DNA from: Argyresthia goedartella
Taxonomy: Eukaryota; Arthropoda; Insecta; Lepidoptera; Argyresthiidae
Direction of reading: 5' to 3'
Length of the DNA stretch: 64,000 bases
Assembly (NCBI GenBank): GCA_949825045.1
Contig: OX463814.1
Coordinates: forward strand, 35,234,383 to 35,298,382
Shown: positions 43,701-56,680 of the stretch, piece by piece
Layout of the letters: every line of letters begins with the position of its first letter
Position numbering within the stretch: position 1 is the first letter of the stretch
Notes under the pieces: model-generated
Told to the model about the DNA's origin: nothing
Database searches by the model: none
What the model saw: only the letters and a program-made list of their open reading frames with translations
Position numbers and translations under genes: made by a program

Positions 43701-45789
43701 TACCGGAAGGGTGCCAAAAGGGACCCTATTACTAAGCCTCCGCTACCCGTCCGTCCATCTGTCACCGGCTCTACCGGATCAACCGAAATAGGTAGAGCTG
43801 AAATTTTCACAGAGGGTGTATTTCTATTGCCGCTATAACAACAGATAATGAAACGAAACATACCGGTTTTTAAGAATTAAAAGAAGTACTCAAGATACAA
43901 GAAATTATTGGTATGGCGATTTTCTTAGCCATTTTGTTTTATTTGGTTATCGGTGTAAACTGGACTCTCCCGATCTTATGGGAAAAGATCTTTAATTGCA
44001 AGCATTGAATTTTGTGCTTAGTTATTTATCATTATATGATTAATAATTGCTCATTTGAATTATAATCCATATTATTAAGTTTTTGATCATATTTGATTTT
44101 ATTTAATAAATAATTTCTGGCCACTTCAGGTTTCAATGCGCAGAGTTTCGTTAACCTGAGAACATAGTTCAATACATACAGACTACATTAGGTGTTTTTC
44201 CGTGTACAATGGTATGTAACCCTTCGTGTGTGGGTCCCAGGTCCTACTCGCACTTGGCCGGTTTTATTTTCATAAGATACCCAATAGGCGTGGTTCCCGT
44301 GGGACACAGACAATATTTTTTTCCGGAATGTAGTAAGTTGAAATTATTTCTTCATTCCAGGAAACTCATTCGCCCATCTGCTAGACGAGTCAGGCTCTCA
44401 GATAGAACAGAAGACCGCACTCCAGAACTTCGCCAAGTGCCTGAAGCCTGGCGGTCTTCTAGTCATCGATCACAGGAATTACGACTCCATGATCGATAGT
44501 GGCGCTACGCCTGGAAAGTCCATTTATTATAACGTGAGTTTTAGGATACTGGAAGTTTTAAGCCGGTGAGATATCGTCTGACCGTCATGGTTGGAGAAAG
44601 ACCATCTCTGAGTTTCGTACACTTGCCTGAAAACAAGCAATATGGCATTACCGGACGGACCGCCGTTCCTGCGGCAGCGGTTTCTCAGCACGCGTGGAGG
44701 AAGTGCGGACGAAGGCGCCTTAAACAGACTTCGCTTGAAACTCTTTTACACGCTCTTGAAACTCTTCATAGTGTGCATCTACTTATTGTAAAGTACAAAC
44801 ACAAAACCTATTTATTTTGCCAGACATGGAAATAGGGAAATGACAGCGTCACTATGAACAAAAGAATTAGAAGCCCACTAAGATAGCACTTTCTCATCAC
44901 TCAACAGTGATGTGAAAGTGAGTGTCAACAGTGCCAAAAATGCAGTAACACGTTTCAAAACACTGTTACCAAGTGCCCTAAACGCGTAACTGCATTCATA
45001 GAGATTCGAGAGTGCCCACCGTTGCACCTTTGCGTTGGTAGAAAACAATGGGCACCCTGAGAACAATGGCCTACTTATACAGAAAATCAAACGCAAATAT
45101 GCAACGGCTTGTGGTTGTGGGCCCGGGACACTCAATGAAAGTGTAAGAAACGCACATTCGTGTCAGAGGCACTCAGAATGTTAAGAAGCACTTTATTGGG
45201 GCAGCAGATGTGCGTTTGGTGCTTATCCTTCTTCTCTGTTCCAGTGCAAATACCCCGTGGACATCAAGACCTCGGTGCTTGTCGTCGGCGGTCGGCCTGA
45301 GCTGGTGACGCTGGACTACTGCATAGACGCGACAGCCGATAAGGAGATCAACGAAAGAAGGTAAGCCATTACCTACATTGTACGATGAGGAGCTAAATGA
45401 GTTGACACATACATAAAGCTACCTTTATAATTAAATTGATAATCTACCAACATTAAAACGTATTTAAAATTAGTATGTAAAATTCGAGAGGTCTCTTCAC
45501 TAGTTAAGCGATTGATGAGTTTGTTTTCACTGGAGACAAATTTTGTTAAAAATTTTCAGAAACTTCTTAAGTTAGATGTTCTTAAGTTAGATCATTAAAG
45601 TTTACATGTTTACATTTCAGTGAATTCCGTCTCTGCTACTACCCTCACAAGCTGAAGAAATTCACACAAATGCTGGATGATGTCTTTGACGGCAAAGCCA
45701 CCCACGAGATTTATGGCGACTTCAAGTCCCTTCAAGAAGTACCAAACCCAGCTTTCTACATCCATGTCCTGAAGAAACCTATGGCTTAA
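40706..45789 (+). CDS. Gnmt: Glycine N-methyltransferase
   Basis: Exons 40706-40786, 41249-41376, 42934-43061, 43373-43459, 44361-44533, 45245-45360, 45621-45789; all GT-AG and in phase; 293 aa, the usual family length (about 292-295). The cytosolic enzyme transfers a methyl group from S-adenosylmethionine to glycine, giving sarcosine and S-adenosylhomocysteine, and so buffers the SAM pool. Visible marks: N-terminal [21 protein letters not shown] motif VLDAACGTG (62-70) followed by [22 protein letters not shown] (83-93); [12 protein letters not shown] (138-149); [12 protein letters not shown] (172-183); [10 protein letters not shown] (238-247); C-terminal FYIHVLKK. The glycine-binding arginine and tyrosine of HRNYD are present. 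No defects are seen. Confidence 0.95.
40787..41248. repeat. Gnmt intron 1 with a perfect 33-bp inverted repeat at 40910-40991
   Basis: Arms 40910-40942 and 40959-40991 are exact reverse complements (start TGTGGGCTTAGCATAAGC) around a 16-nt loop CATCATATGATGATAA. Confidence 0.9.
41249..41376 (+). CDS. Gnmt: Gnmt exon 2 (SAM motif)
   Basis: Acceptor TATGTCTCCAG, donor CACAGG|GTTTGT, leaves phase 2. It encodes [20 protein letters not shown] and VLDAACGTG. Confidence 0.94.
41377..42933. other. Gnmt intron 2 with a SINE and a dispersed-repeat fragment
   Basis: Holds a tRNA-derived SINE at about 42112-42290 and a minus-strand piece of the AGGGTTCCG repeat at 42345-42452. The rest shows nothing recognisable. 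Confidence 0.6.
42112..42290 (+). repeat. tRNA-derived SINE (plus strand)
   Basis: tRNA-like head with A-box TTAGCCCAGCGGGTAG and B-box GGGTTCGAATCCC, then a body with TATTTATCTATATTAAATAT and CTAGTACTCAC. It is related to the SINEs at 31985 and 56690 but diverged. The head is not a functional tRNA: no clean acceptor stem pairing, and the body continues. Confidence 0.65.
42934..43061 (+). CDS. Gnmt: Gnmt exon 3
   Basis: Acceptor TTCATTCCAG, donor TTGGG|GTAAGT with the last G in phase 1. It encodes [20 protein letters not shown] through NPKYDSW. Confidence 0.94.
43062..43372. repeat. Gnmt intron 3: 70-bp duplication with poly(C) runs
   Basis: TTTGTATCTGGGGGCAGCAG ... CGCCAACACTTGTCGG occurs twice. 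The first copy has C9-G-C8 (43184-43201), the second an unbroken C22 (43250-43271). The minus strand is G-rich and could form quadruplexes. Confidence 0.85.
43373..43459 (+). CDS. Gnmt: Gnmt exon 4
   Basis: Acceptor GTAATTCCAG, donor CTAG|GTATGA, phase 1 in and out. It encodes [20 protein letters not shown] and YDAVLCL. Confidence 0.94.
43460..44360. repeat. Gnmt intron 4 with a dispersed-repeat copy
   Basis: 43685-44270 is a diverged plus-strand copy of the AGGGTTCCG repeat (head AAGGGTTCCCTACCGGAAGG, tail CGCACTTGGCCGGTTTTATT). Just before it, 43577-43640 has tRNA-like A and B boxes (GTGGCGTGGCGGTCAA, GGATTCGAATCCC), possibly a SINE head. Confidence 0.6.
44361..44533 (+). CDS. Gnmt: Gnmt exon 5
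   Basis: Acceptor TTCATTCCAG, donor AAC|GTGAGT, leaves phase 0. It encodes [20 protein letters not shown] and [14 protein letters not shown]. Confidence 0.94.
44534..45244. other. Gnmt intron 5, nothing recognised
   Basis: No coding or named repeat signal. Short local repeats (CTTGAAACTCTT) near 44735-44765. Confidence 0.45.
45245..45360 (+). CDS. Gnmt: Gnmt exon 6
   Basis: Acceptor TCTCTGTTCCAG, donor AGAAG|GTAAGC, leaves phase 2. It encodes [20 protein letters not shown] and [18 protein letters not shown]. Confidence 0.94.
45621..45789 (+). CDS. Gnmt: Gnmt exon 7 (stop)
   Basis: Acceptor TTACATTTCAG, stop TAA 45787-45789. It encodes [20 protein letters not shown] and [11 protein letters not shown]. 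Confidence 0.94.
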
Positions 45790-45829
45790 TTACTATGTTA
45801 CTAGTACTATGTAAATGTTATGACAAATT

Positions 45830-45835
45830 AATAAA
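45830..45835 (+). promoter_or_regulatory. Gnmt polyadenylation signal
   Basis: AATAAA 41 bp after the stop codon, with T-rich sequence downstream. Another AATAAA is at about 45884. Confidence 0.65.
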
Positions 45836-45839
45836 ATGT

Positions 45840-46120
45840 TAAGTTTTCACCATTTTATGTTTTCTTGTAATATGTTACTGAGACAAATAAATTGTCATTT
45901 TACGAATATAAACAAGTAGTTGTTCACGAAAATGAATAGAGAAACAGCTGAAATGAAAACCAGATTACAAAAAAGGAATAATTTAATGAAATTCCACAGC
46001 TTCCGTTGATACCACAATAATGTATATAAATAAAGTATTAAAAAGAATTCTTCTATTATATAGGGATCTGTGGGCCTTAAAGATAAATTTATATTCTAAT
46101 TTAGCTAATACTAGAGCAGT
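45840..46120. other. Gnmt / Sec61 gamma convergent 3' region
   Basis: The short AT-rich interval holds both 3' UTRs. No other feature is seen. Confidence 0.5.
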
Positions 46121-47680
<1,560 letters not shown>

Positions 47681-47683
47681 TTT

Positions 47684-48194
47684 CTGAAATTATAACGCAC
47701 GATAAGTGAAACAGAACGGTACGACCGATTCCTAACAATCCAAGTAGGTAAATATACAGTATAAAGACACTCACTTGCTAGTTATTTAGAGAATATTTCT
47801 CTCAAGCACAGAAAAAAGTGTGAAAGTGAATTGAATTTCGGATTCCAATCACTTCGTAAAAGACGACAAATCGCCAAACGTCAGCCACGTCTCGAAATAT
47901 TTTTCGCACGTCACAATTTAGTGATGTGCTCTTTGTCGACTCGACTGTGGGAGCAGAAATAAAGTGTAATCGATGTTATAGTTAAAAATGACACAGTAAA
48001 CACCGATAAAATAAATAAGAATAGGAAGAGCCTTTAGAAATACCGTGTTATCAGACGCTTTTGCCGATTTACATTATAAATAAGTTTTTAAGTTATTTTT
48101 CTTTAAAAGCCCAATTCTAAGCATAATTTTTAATATAATCTAAACTACGGTAAAATTTTACAGGCGTAAGCCAGCGTAGAGAGGGGAGGAGGGT
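47684..48194. other. Sec61 gamma upstream region
   Basis: Probably carries the non-coding first exon and promoter of Sec61 gamma. The TCGCCAAACGTCAGCCACGT area near 47870 is the most GC-rich part. No TATA box can be assigned with confidence. Confidence 0.35.
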
Positions 48195-49962
48195 AAAAAA
48201 GTGAATTATTTGTGGTGATCTTAATGTAGATTTGATTGTAGGATAACAATGAAACAACGATTAATAACTCTATTCAAATCATTTAATTTATGCCATGTAT
48301 TTCTAAAGCCGACTAGAATTTACTGGTAACAGCCAAACTTGCTTAGATAATGTTTTTTGTGACTGTGCATTCACAAGTAAATATGTAATTAACTGCTTAC
48401 CCTCCGATCACAGGGGTCAAACAGTCTCATTCCCAATTGCTAGCAAGAAAAAAACTCATCCATCTTTTTATAGGCCTATTACATCCCATAGACTAGAGAC
48501 GTATACGAAAAACTTAGATATAAATTTGCTAGTACCGGATTTTAATAAACAGAACCCAAACAAAACTGCTCAGATTTTTTCAACATTATTCAAGCAGAAT
48601 TCCATAAAGTTTTTAAATTAAAGAAAGTCAGTGACTACAACGGTAAATCTAAATTGAATGACTGGGCAACGTTTGGAATTCATAAAAGTAGAGTTATCCT
48701 GTATGACCTTCTTGAACAACCTAACTTTGATAAAAAAAAACATGACTATGTTAAAAAATAATCCAAAACTTTCAAGTTGGTTTGCAGAACTGCAAAAACT
48801 TTACACATTGTACGGTGTAGGACGTACTCTTTAGAATATGATATAGAGAGATAAATAAAATGTAATTTAGATAAATTTGGGTATATTTGGAACTTGATAT
48901 AAATGGGGATAAATGGGTGAGTACCTAACGCCTTGGTGGTTATATGAATACTGAATGAAATAAAACTAAAATGCTAAAATGCCGCGTAAGGAAAATGTGT
49001 GGTGACGTCGGAACCGTACACATTAATATAAAAATACCAAATTCAAATAAAAGAATGAAAATAGTTTGGCAAATAATAAACCGTGAAACTGGCAACGTTA
49101 TACCAAGGGACAATGATTTCTGCCTTAAGATAGATTGGATTTAACAACAATAGAAATGTTGTTAAATCCAACGCTGAGGTTGCTCGAGCTTTCGTAAGAT
49201 TCTGCACGAATGTACCCTTACTCACAACAGAGCGTCTAAATTAATTTCCATATGAAGCAGAGACTTTAATAAAAACCAACACTAGCGTCAGTAATGTATA
49301 TTAAAATTTCATCATGTATATCCCCAGGACATTGTCAAAACGTTTAGATTACTTAACTTAAAACATACTGAAGACCTGTGGGGTATATCAGTCAAAATTC
49401 GGTTATTCTAGTTATAGCCCCACAATTAGCTTATATATTCAATAAATGTGCTGACGATGGAGTTTTCCCAGACCTTATGAAACACAGTAAACTGATACCT
49501 CTGTTCAAGTCGGGAGACAAGGGTGATCCTTCAAATTTCAGAACAATATCTGTCCTTCCAGCAATAAGTAAAATATTTGAAAAGATTATACTCAATCAAA
49601 TGCTCTCACAGTTCAACCGTACAAAACAACTCCACACGACAAACTCCAGTTTCACTAGGGGTAAATAGACTACGGATGCAGGTATTACCCTTATATCTCA
49701 TATTTATTCTGCATGGGAGGCCGCACAGGATGCTATCGGAGTTTTTTGCGACCTGTCGAAGGCGTTTGATTGTGTTGATCATAATACGCTATTAATTAAA
49801 TTAAATCATTACGGAGTTAGAAATAAAGTGTTGGATCTACTAAGATCATACCTAAGCAATAGAATTCAAAAGGCAGAAGTTAACGGCGTTAACTCTGATG
49901 GATTGGGTGTCAAAATTGGCGTTCCACAAGGTTCCATATTAGGCCCTATCTTATTCTTGGAC
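48195..49962 (+). pseudogene. CR1-like LINE, family A, copy 3 (degraded, both ends lost)
   Basis: Aligns by eye with 52660-54170 and with the reverse of 15990-17470. It starts inside the endonuclease (TTATTTGTGGTGATCTTAAT) and ends inside the RT palm at GGCCCTATCTTATTCTTGG, before the FADD box. Open remnants include 49378-49668 ([35 protein letters not shown]). Frameshifts and stops are frequent, and a 212-bp MITE interrupts it at 48809-49020. Confidence 0.75.
48809..49020. mobile_element. 212-bp MITE in LINE copy 3
   Basis: Ends TGTACGGT and ACCGTACA are inverted repeats, extended imperfectly (GTAGGACGT against ACGTCGGA). CAT flanks both sides (48806-48808 and 49021-49023). The interruption is exact when compared with the other family A copies. 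Confidence 0.7.
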
Positions 49963-50542
49963 TTAACTTATAGATAATAGAGGTAATATTGCAATATCCA
50001 AACAGTTTTATTTACGTTACGTTGGTATTATCTTTTATCGGGAAAAGCCAAGCGCTTCAGACGCTGGATAAAAGATCCTGAAGCGCTTTTTAATATAATT
50101 TACGATGATTGGGTATAATCACTTTTTTACTTTTCGAGAGAGTTGTGCTGTTAGCAGCCGGATAAAACATGTCTATTATCAGCTAACAAAATATGTATTT
50201 TATTTAGTTCCAGCAATTTTTATTGCTTGTAAGTACATATATTTACTTACCGATATATGCAGTTAATCCTTAACAAATTAAAGGACAAATGATGTTCTCT
50301 GTGATCTACCAAAATCGTCCAATATTTTTTTAATGACAACATTATTTGCACCCATTCTAGGGCATAGACAATCTTAGTTAGTTTCCATGTTGGTTCCTAT
50401 CAAAGTTTTACTTGGGAGGCAAATAAATCACGTAAGTGGCAATCATTTCGAACTCGGCTCAGCTGACATAACCTCAATTGGCTGACAATTATTCTGGTAG
50501 TTTGTTGACACTGATACATACTATTTTCCTTTCATATCTATA
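49963..50542 (+). other. Presumed 5' leader of family A copy 2
   Basis: Non-coding. It has a hairpin AAGCGCTTCAG / CTGAAGCGCTT at about 50050-50089. It lies between LINE copy 3 and the ORF1 start, so some of it may be unrelated flank. Confidence 0.4.
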
Positions 50543-52027
50543 ATGGACAGTCGCATGCAGACCCGTAAAGCACGCCAAGTAGAATCCCAACTAAACCTGG
50601 CTTTAGAAGAATTAAAACTATCTAGGGAATTGTGTAGCCAGTTGACTTGTGAACGGGAGGACAATGAAAAGATATTGCTAGAAGCATTAGGTAATAATAA
50701 TAAACTAAAAACCGAGCTGTCTACTTTACACTCACACTATGAAAATGTACTTGAAGAACAAAATAGGTCAAAAATGATAATTCATGGTTTTGATCAGTGC
50801 GCTGCTGAATATGAGTTTGCTTTGATGAGAATTTCTACCCTGGAAAAGGACCTTTCTGATGCCCACAACCAAATCACACAATTAGAAGAGGAGTCTCATG
50901 GTTCAGCAGCACAAAAATCCCAAAATTTATTTGAGGAATTGATATTAGCGGATAAGTCGACCGGCCAAGTTTCTGTTGCATGTAGTGATGTGTCCAGTGA
51001 AGTGATTGATTTGACTCATGAAGACTCAGTGGTGGGCACTGGTTCAACATGCAGCAAAAACGCATCAAAAAGATATGTTAAAATTAAAAAACACATCACT
51101 CAAACATCAAAAAAATTAAAATCTTATAAAAATCTCAATAAAAGTTTATATAATAAGAGTAAAATAGATATTTTGGAAAAGTTTAAAATGTGTATGGCAG
51201 AGTTATAAATTAATAAAACCAAATATGAGAAAGACCTGCAAAATCTTAAGTCTGTACTTGCCACTGTCAATGGCTGCTTGAGATCTATTACTGCCCGCTA
51301 TGAAAAATCTCAAGAGGCCATTGAGGAGTACTCCCTGGCCATGGATGAGCTGCTTAAACTGTCTCATAGTAATCAGGAACGCTATGACTCTTTGGTGGCC
51401 AATCATTTGTGTGACTGCCAACGTTCCTTGCAACAGCCGGAGAGACCAGCTTCAACCACGAGCCTTGAAATAAGTATCCGACCCAGGATTTCAGGGTCGC
51501 ACAAAAGCATCACAAGCAAAACTGTCATGTTTTGTGATGAAATTGGAAGAAACTTAGGCATATTATTGAATAAGTTGGGATACTCAGTCATAAATAACTG
51601 TTTACCAAACTCCAGTTTTCATGATGTTATGCAAAAAATAACAAAGACACTTGATCTGACACCTGAATCAAACTTAATACTCATGTTTGGAAATAGGGGT
51701 GAGGTAAACAAATAGGACCTAATTAAATATTTTGAAACACTTTGCTCACTGAATGTTAATAAAATTGTTATGTTTACATTCCCATACAGTAAAAGATTGC
51801 CACAAGCTGAAAATGATCTTAGATATAAGCTAAATATGACATTACATACAATGTCATATAATAATAGTTTGATTCATTTGATTGACTCTAACAATTATGT
51901 TAGTAATAATGTTTATTTGACCAAAGGTAGTTACTACCTTTCAGATTTTTACAAACGACAGGTAGTACGACGACTGTGTAGCTATCTTATTTTTTTAGTA
52001 TTACAGCCAAGAATTTGGCTAACCTGA
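50543..52027 (+). pseudogene. Family A ORF1: coiled coil plus SGNH-like domain
   Basis: One reading frame with two in-frame stops (51206-51208 and 51713-51715). The first part is a long coiled coil (SQLNLALEELKLSRELCSQL). The last part has VMFCDEIGRNLGILLNKLGY, NLILMFGNRGEVNK and VYLTKGSYYLSDFYKRQ, in the order expected for the blocks of the SGNH esterase-like domain known from CR1-group ORF1 proteins. The classic GDS and DxxH residues are not conserved, so esterase activity is doubtful. The domain assignment is an inference. Confidence 0.55.
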
Positions 52028-52127
52028 CTGCTTCTATTGAGCACAGACAAGATATATTGGAAGACATTCCAAGTAATTTAAATTAGTTTTTAAGACAACA
52101 GAGGAAATCTCTAGCATACATAAGCCA

Positions 52128-54970
52128 ATGAATATATCAAGCAAGCATAGGAGATCAAAAATGTGTAATATCTTGCCCGAATCAAATAAGTCAAAAAAGT
52201 CTAATAATATCCCAATATTAAATAATATTCAGACAAAGGGTAAGCCCCACTTAAATATTACCCATCAAAACATGCAGGGGCTACCTGGAAAAGAACTTGT
52301 ATTAGAATTATTTCTTAATAATTCGGACACTGATGTTATTTGTATTACAGAACATTGGTTAAAAGAAAATATGATGTCTTTTAACATAAATAATTACAAA
52401 ATTGTCAGTTGTTACAATAGAAAGACTGCTGATAGAGGTGGTTCTTTAATCTTAGTAAAAAATAATATTAAGGTGAAACAACGGAAAGATGTTCTTACAC
52501 TTACTGTGGAAAGACAAATAGAGGTATCTTGTGTTGAGTTAGATAGCCATATTATTGTTTGTGTCTACAGACCTCCGAGAGATGAAAAAGGCCATGGCAA
52601 TTTTGAAATATTCGAGAAAATTATGGAGGAAGCCCTCATTAAACTTTGTAATAACAGAAAAAAGTTAATTATTTGTGGCGATCTTAATGTAGATCTGCTT
52701 GAAGATACAACACTGAAGCGACGATTAATAACTCTGTTCAAATCATTTAATTTATGTCATGTATTTCTAGAACCGACTAGAATTACACTTACCAGCCAAA
52801 CTTGCTTAGATAACGTTTTTTCACAAGTAAAAATGTAATTAACTGTTTACCATCCGATCACAGTGGTCAAACAGTTTCATTCCAAATTACTAGTGAAAAT
52901 AAGACTGATCCATCATTTTATAGGCCTATTACATCCCATAGACTAGAGATGTATATGAAAAAGATATGGGTTTGCCAGTACCGGATTTTGATGAACAGAA
53001 CCCGAACAAAATCTATTCTGACTTCTTCAACATTATTCAAACAGAATTCAATACAGTTTTTAAATTAAAGAAAGTCAGTGCCAACAACGGTAAATCTAAA
53101 TTTAATGACTGGGCAACATTTGGAATTCGTAAAAGTAGAGCTATCTTGTATGATCAACTTTGATATAAAATTTCATGACTATGTTAAAAAATATTCCAAA
53201 ACTTTCAAGTTGGTTTGTAGAACTGCAAAAACTTTACACATAAATAGAAAAATACAAAATTCAAATAATAGAATGAAAACGGTTTGGCAAATCATAAACC
53301 GTGAAACTGGCAAAGTTAAACCAATGGATAATGATTTCTGCTTAAAGATAGGTAATGATGTTGTTAAATCCAACGTTGAGGTAGCTCGAGCTTTTGAAAC
53401 ATTCTTCACCAATGCACCCTTACTCACAACAGAGCGTCTAAATTCATCTCCATATGAAGCAGAGACTTTGTTAAAAAACAGCACTAGCATCAGTAATGTA
53501 GATTTTAAATTTTATCATGTATGTCCCCAGGATATTGTCAAAACGTATAGATTACTTAACTTAAAAAATACTGAAGACCTGTGGGGTATGTCAGTCAAAG
53601 TCATTGGTTCAATAATACTTGTTATAGCCCCGCACCTAGCTTATATATTTAATAAATGTGTTGATGATGGAGCTTTTCCAGACCTCATGAAACACAGTAA
53701 ACTTATACCTCTGTTCAAGTCGGGAGACAAGGGTGATCCGTCAAATTTCTGACCAATATCGGTTCTTCCAGCACTAAGTAAAATTTTTGAAAAGATTATA
53801 CTCAATCAAATGCTCTCACACTTCAACAGTACAAAACAACTCCACGCCAAGCAATACGGTTTCACTAGGGGTAAATCGACTACGGATGCAGGTGTTACCC
53901 TTATATCTCTTATTTATTTTGCTTGGGAAGCCGCACAGGATGCTATCGGTGTTTTTTGCGATCTGTTGAAGGCATTTGATTGTGTTGATCATAACACGTT
54001 ACTAATGAGATTAAATCATTACGGAGTTAGAAATAAAGCGTTGGATCTACTAAGATCATACCTAAGCAATAGAATTCAAAAGGCAGAAGTCAACGGCGTT
54101 AAATCTGATGGATCGGGGGTAAAAATTGGCGTTCCAAAAGGTTCCATATTAGGCCCTTTCTTATTCCTGGTATATATTAACGATCTGCCTTTTATGGTGG
54201 AGAAATTGACTAACATAGTGTTGTTTGCTGATGACACTTCACTGGTCTTCAAAATTGAAAGACAAAAAGAAGATTTTGATGATGTCAATAGAGTATTATC
54301 TTTAACCTTGAATTGGTTCACAGTTAACAATTTATTGTTAAATGCTGGTAAAACCAAATGTATCAAATTCTCACTTCCAAATGTCAGGCAAGTTGGAACC
54401 AGTTTAGTGTTGGACAGCAATACGTTATAATTAGTAAATGACACGAAGTTTCTTGGAATAACCATTGATAACAAATTGCAGTGGGGACCCCACATAGAAA
54501 AATTGGCTGGTAAATTAAGTTCTGCGGCTTACGCTGTTAGGAACATCAGACAAAACACGGATGTGGCTACATCTAGGCTAGTATATTTTAGTTACTTTCA
54601 TAGTGTCATGTCCTATGGTATCTTGTTGTGGGGAAAAGCAGCGGATATTCAATCTATTTTTATTTTACAGAAAAGAGCTATTCGAGCAATTTATAATTTA
54701 AAACGCACAGACTCCTTAAGACAGCTTTTTAAAGAAATTGACATAATAACTGTAGCTAGTCAATTTATTTTCGAAAATATAATGTACGTACGCAAGAACC
54801 TTACAAAATTTCCCAAACTTAGCGATAGCTGTAATGTTAACCTAAGAAATAATCACAGACTACTTGCGCCCCGGTTTAGACTCGCGAAGGTTAGCAATTC
54901 TTTCAAGGGTCAATGCATTCTCTACTACAACAAGATACCTCTGGAGATCTTGGCATTGCCATTTGACCAG
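52128..54970 (+). pseudogene. Family A ORF2: endonuclease and reverse transcriptase, frameshifted
   Basis: The endonuclease N-terminus is preserved here: LNITHQNMQGLPGKELVLEL with the catalytic Asn, VICITEHWLK with the catalytic Glu, [21 protein letters not shown] short deletion near 52818 shifts the frame and ends the first open stretch at 52838. Further pieces are 52966-53163, 53078-53752 (stop replacing the Arg of NFRP at 53751), 53810-54430 (GVPKGSILGP with Gln to Lys, [11 protein letters not shown]) and 54476-54970. At least five lesions, so the copy is dead. Confidence 0.78.
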
Positions 54971-55002
54971 TTCACTATACTATCTCTAGTATAGTGAACT
55001 GG
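54967..55002. repeat. Perfect 16-bp-arm palindrome at a LINE junction
   Basis: CCAGTTCACTATACTA, loop TCTC, TAGTATAGTGAACTGG. The right arm is family B sequence; the left arm is its reverse complement and abuts family A sequence. Confidence 0.92.
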
Positions 55003-55980
55003 TTTACTGTTAACAATTTATTACTTAATGAAAAGAAAACTAAATGTATTAAATTCGTGTTACCCAATGTGAACCCGGTAACTACAGACATATTTATAAA
55101 AGGACAGAGATTGGACCTTGTGCAGTCGACTGTCTTTTTGGGCATTACTTTAGACGCCAAACTACAATGGGATCCTCATATAAATAAATTGTCGAACAGA
55201 CTGAGTTCGGCAGCGTTCGCAGTTAAAAAAATTAGAGCTCTTACCAACGTAGACACCGCTAGACTAGTCTACTTTAGTTACTTTCATAGTCTACTGACCT
55301 ATGGTATTTTATTGTGGGGTCACGCTGCGAATGCTAATAGTATATTTATTCTGCAGAAACGGGCTGTTCGTGCAATTTATAGATTAGGGCCTAGAGTGTC
55401 ACTGAGGGAAAAGTTTAAAGAAATCAATATTGTGACATTTGTGTCTCAATATATCTATGACAATCTTGTGTATGTAAAAAGAAATATAACAAATTTTCAG
55501 AAGTACAGTGATATACACAATTTTAATACTAGAAATAAAGACAAGTTGGTTGCTTATGTAAGCAGACTACATAAAATTAGTAATTCTATTAAAGGCAATT
55601 GTATACGCTATTACAATAAGGTCCCTACTGATATTAAAAACTTACCTTTAGACAAGTTTAAAATAATAATAAAACAGAAATTGTATAAAAAAGGTTACTA
55701 TAGGATATCTGATTACTTAGAGGACAGATGTCCATGGGAATAGATTGTTTGAGTAACAGGCTGTTTCGATATATAATTAGCATTCATTTTGTAATTTGAC
55801 AATATTTTATTTAAAAAAGGAAACGCAAAAGATGCGACGACTGTGGAGTTTCTTCGGTGAGCTCTTCTCCACAGATTCCGCCATTGTGTTAGTGAACTCA
55901 CCCAAAAAAATGTAATGACGGATCTAAGTGATGTAACAACATCCTATGGAAATAAATGATTTTTGATTTGATTGATTGAT
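54971..55980 (+). mobile_element. CR1-like LINE, family B, copy 2 (nested, 5' truncated)
   Basis: Open from 54994 to 55743 (249 codons): [20 protein letters not shown], then [20 protein letters not shown] to the ORF end SDYLEDRCPWE. The 3' UTR is shared with 3711-3938 and ends TTGATTTGATTGATTGA. It inserted in family A ORF2. Family A sequence CCATTTGA-CCAG precedes and ATTTGAGCAATTT follows, so ATTTGA is probably the target duplication. Confidence 0.85.
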
Positions 55981-56335
55981 TTGAGCAATTTAAAATCCAT
56001 GTTAAAGCGACTTTGTCGAAAAAGGGATATTACAATGTTCAAGATTACATAAATGATGGGTCTGTATGGGGTTAATCTGGCTCAACACAGACCTTGCTGT
56101 TAATAATTTTGTAATTATTTATTCCTGCTTATTAGTTAAGATAATGACTAAATATTATATTTTGTATTAGTTAAGCATAAGCAATTATTAAAAAGAGATC
56201 TAAAAATCAATCTGTGGGAGTTTCTACGCCCTTCTTCTCCCACAGTGGTCCAATGTAGAGAAGTGGCAAAAAATGACGATTGCTAAGTATATGTAAATAT
56301 CTACAGTAATAAAGACATTTGGTATTTGGTTTTTG

Positions 56336-56680
56336 GTTGCTCACGTCCGAATGAGATACTTGAAACATAGCCTTTCATGTCCTCCCGGGTAGTGCTAAGG
56401 AGCAACTAATCAACATTTAAATTTCCAGGTTCTCGAGAGAGAACCTGTACAAATTTAGTGAAATCTATAAAAACTCGTGACATTGGCGAAATTAACCCAG
56501 TTGTTAGACCGCCATTAATTAAGAAAATGAATTGAAAGTTTTACTTCCTAACCTCACTTGCCAGCCGGTCTCAAAGTTTTTCGAACAAATTTTCTTCATA
56601 GAAAAGTGATTTTTGCCGCTTATTTTTACAAATTTGTGAGAATTGTTAAACTAAGATTTCGTTAAGTATCCCATACCTTG
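56336..56680. other. Flank of family A element, nothing recognised
   Basis: No gene or named repeat. Confidence 0.4.

Larger units (their letters stand above)
49966..56335 (+). mobile_element. CR1-like LINE, family A, copy 2 (near full length, broken, with nested insertion)
   Basis: The order is 5' leader (about 49966-50542), ORF1, ORF2 (endonuclease, RT), 3' UTR to about 56335 ending in TTTGGTATTTGGTTTTTGG-like repeats rather than poly(A). A family B fragment (54971-55980) interrupts the last part of ORF2; coding resumes with [20 protein letters not shown] and stops near 56079. It shares its 3' UTR with the copy at 14781-17652. The 5' limit is approximate, and no target-site duplication was identified. 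Confidence 0.78.
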
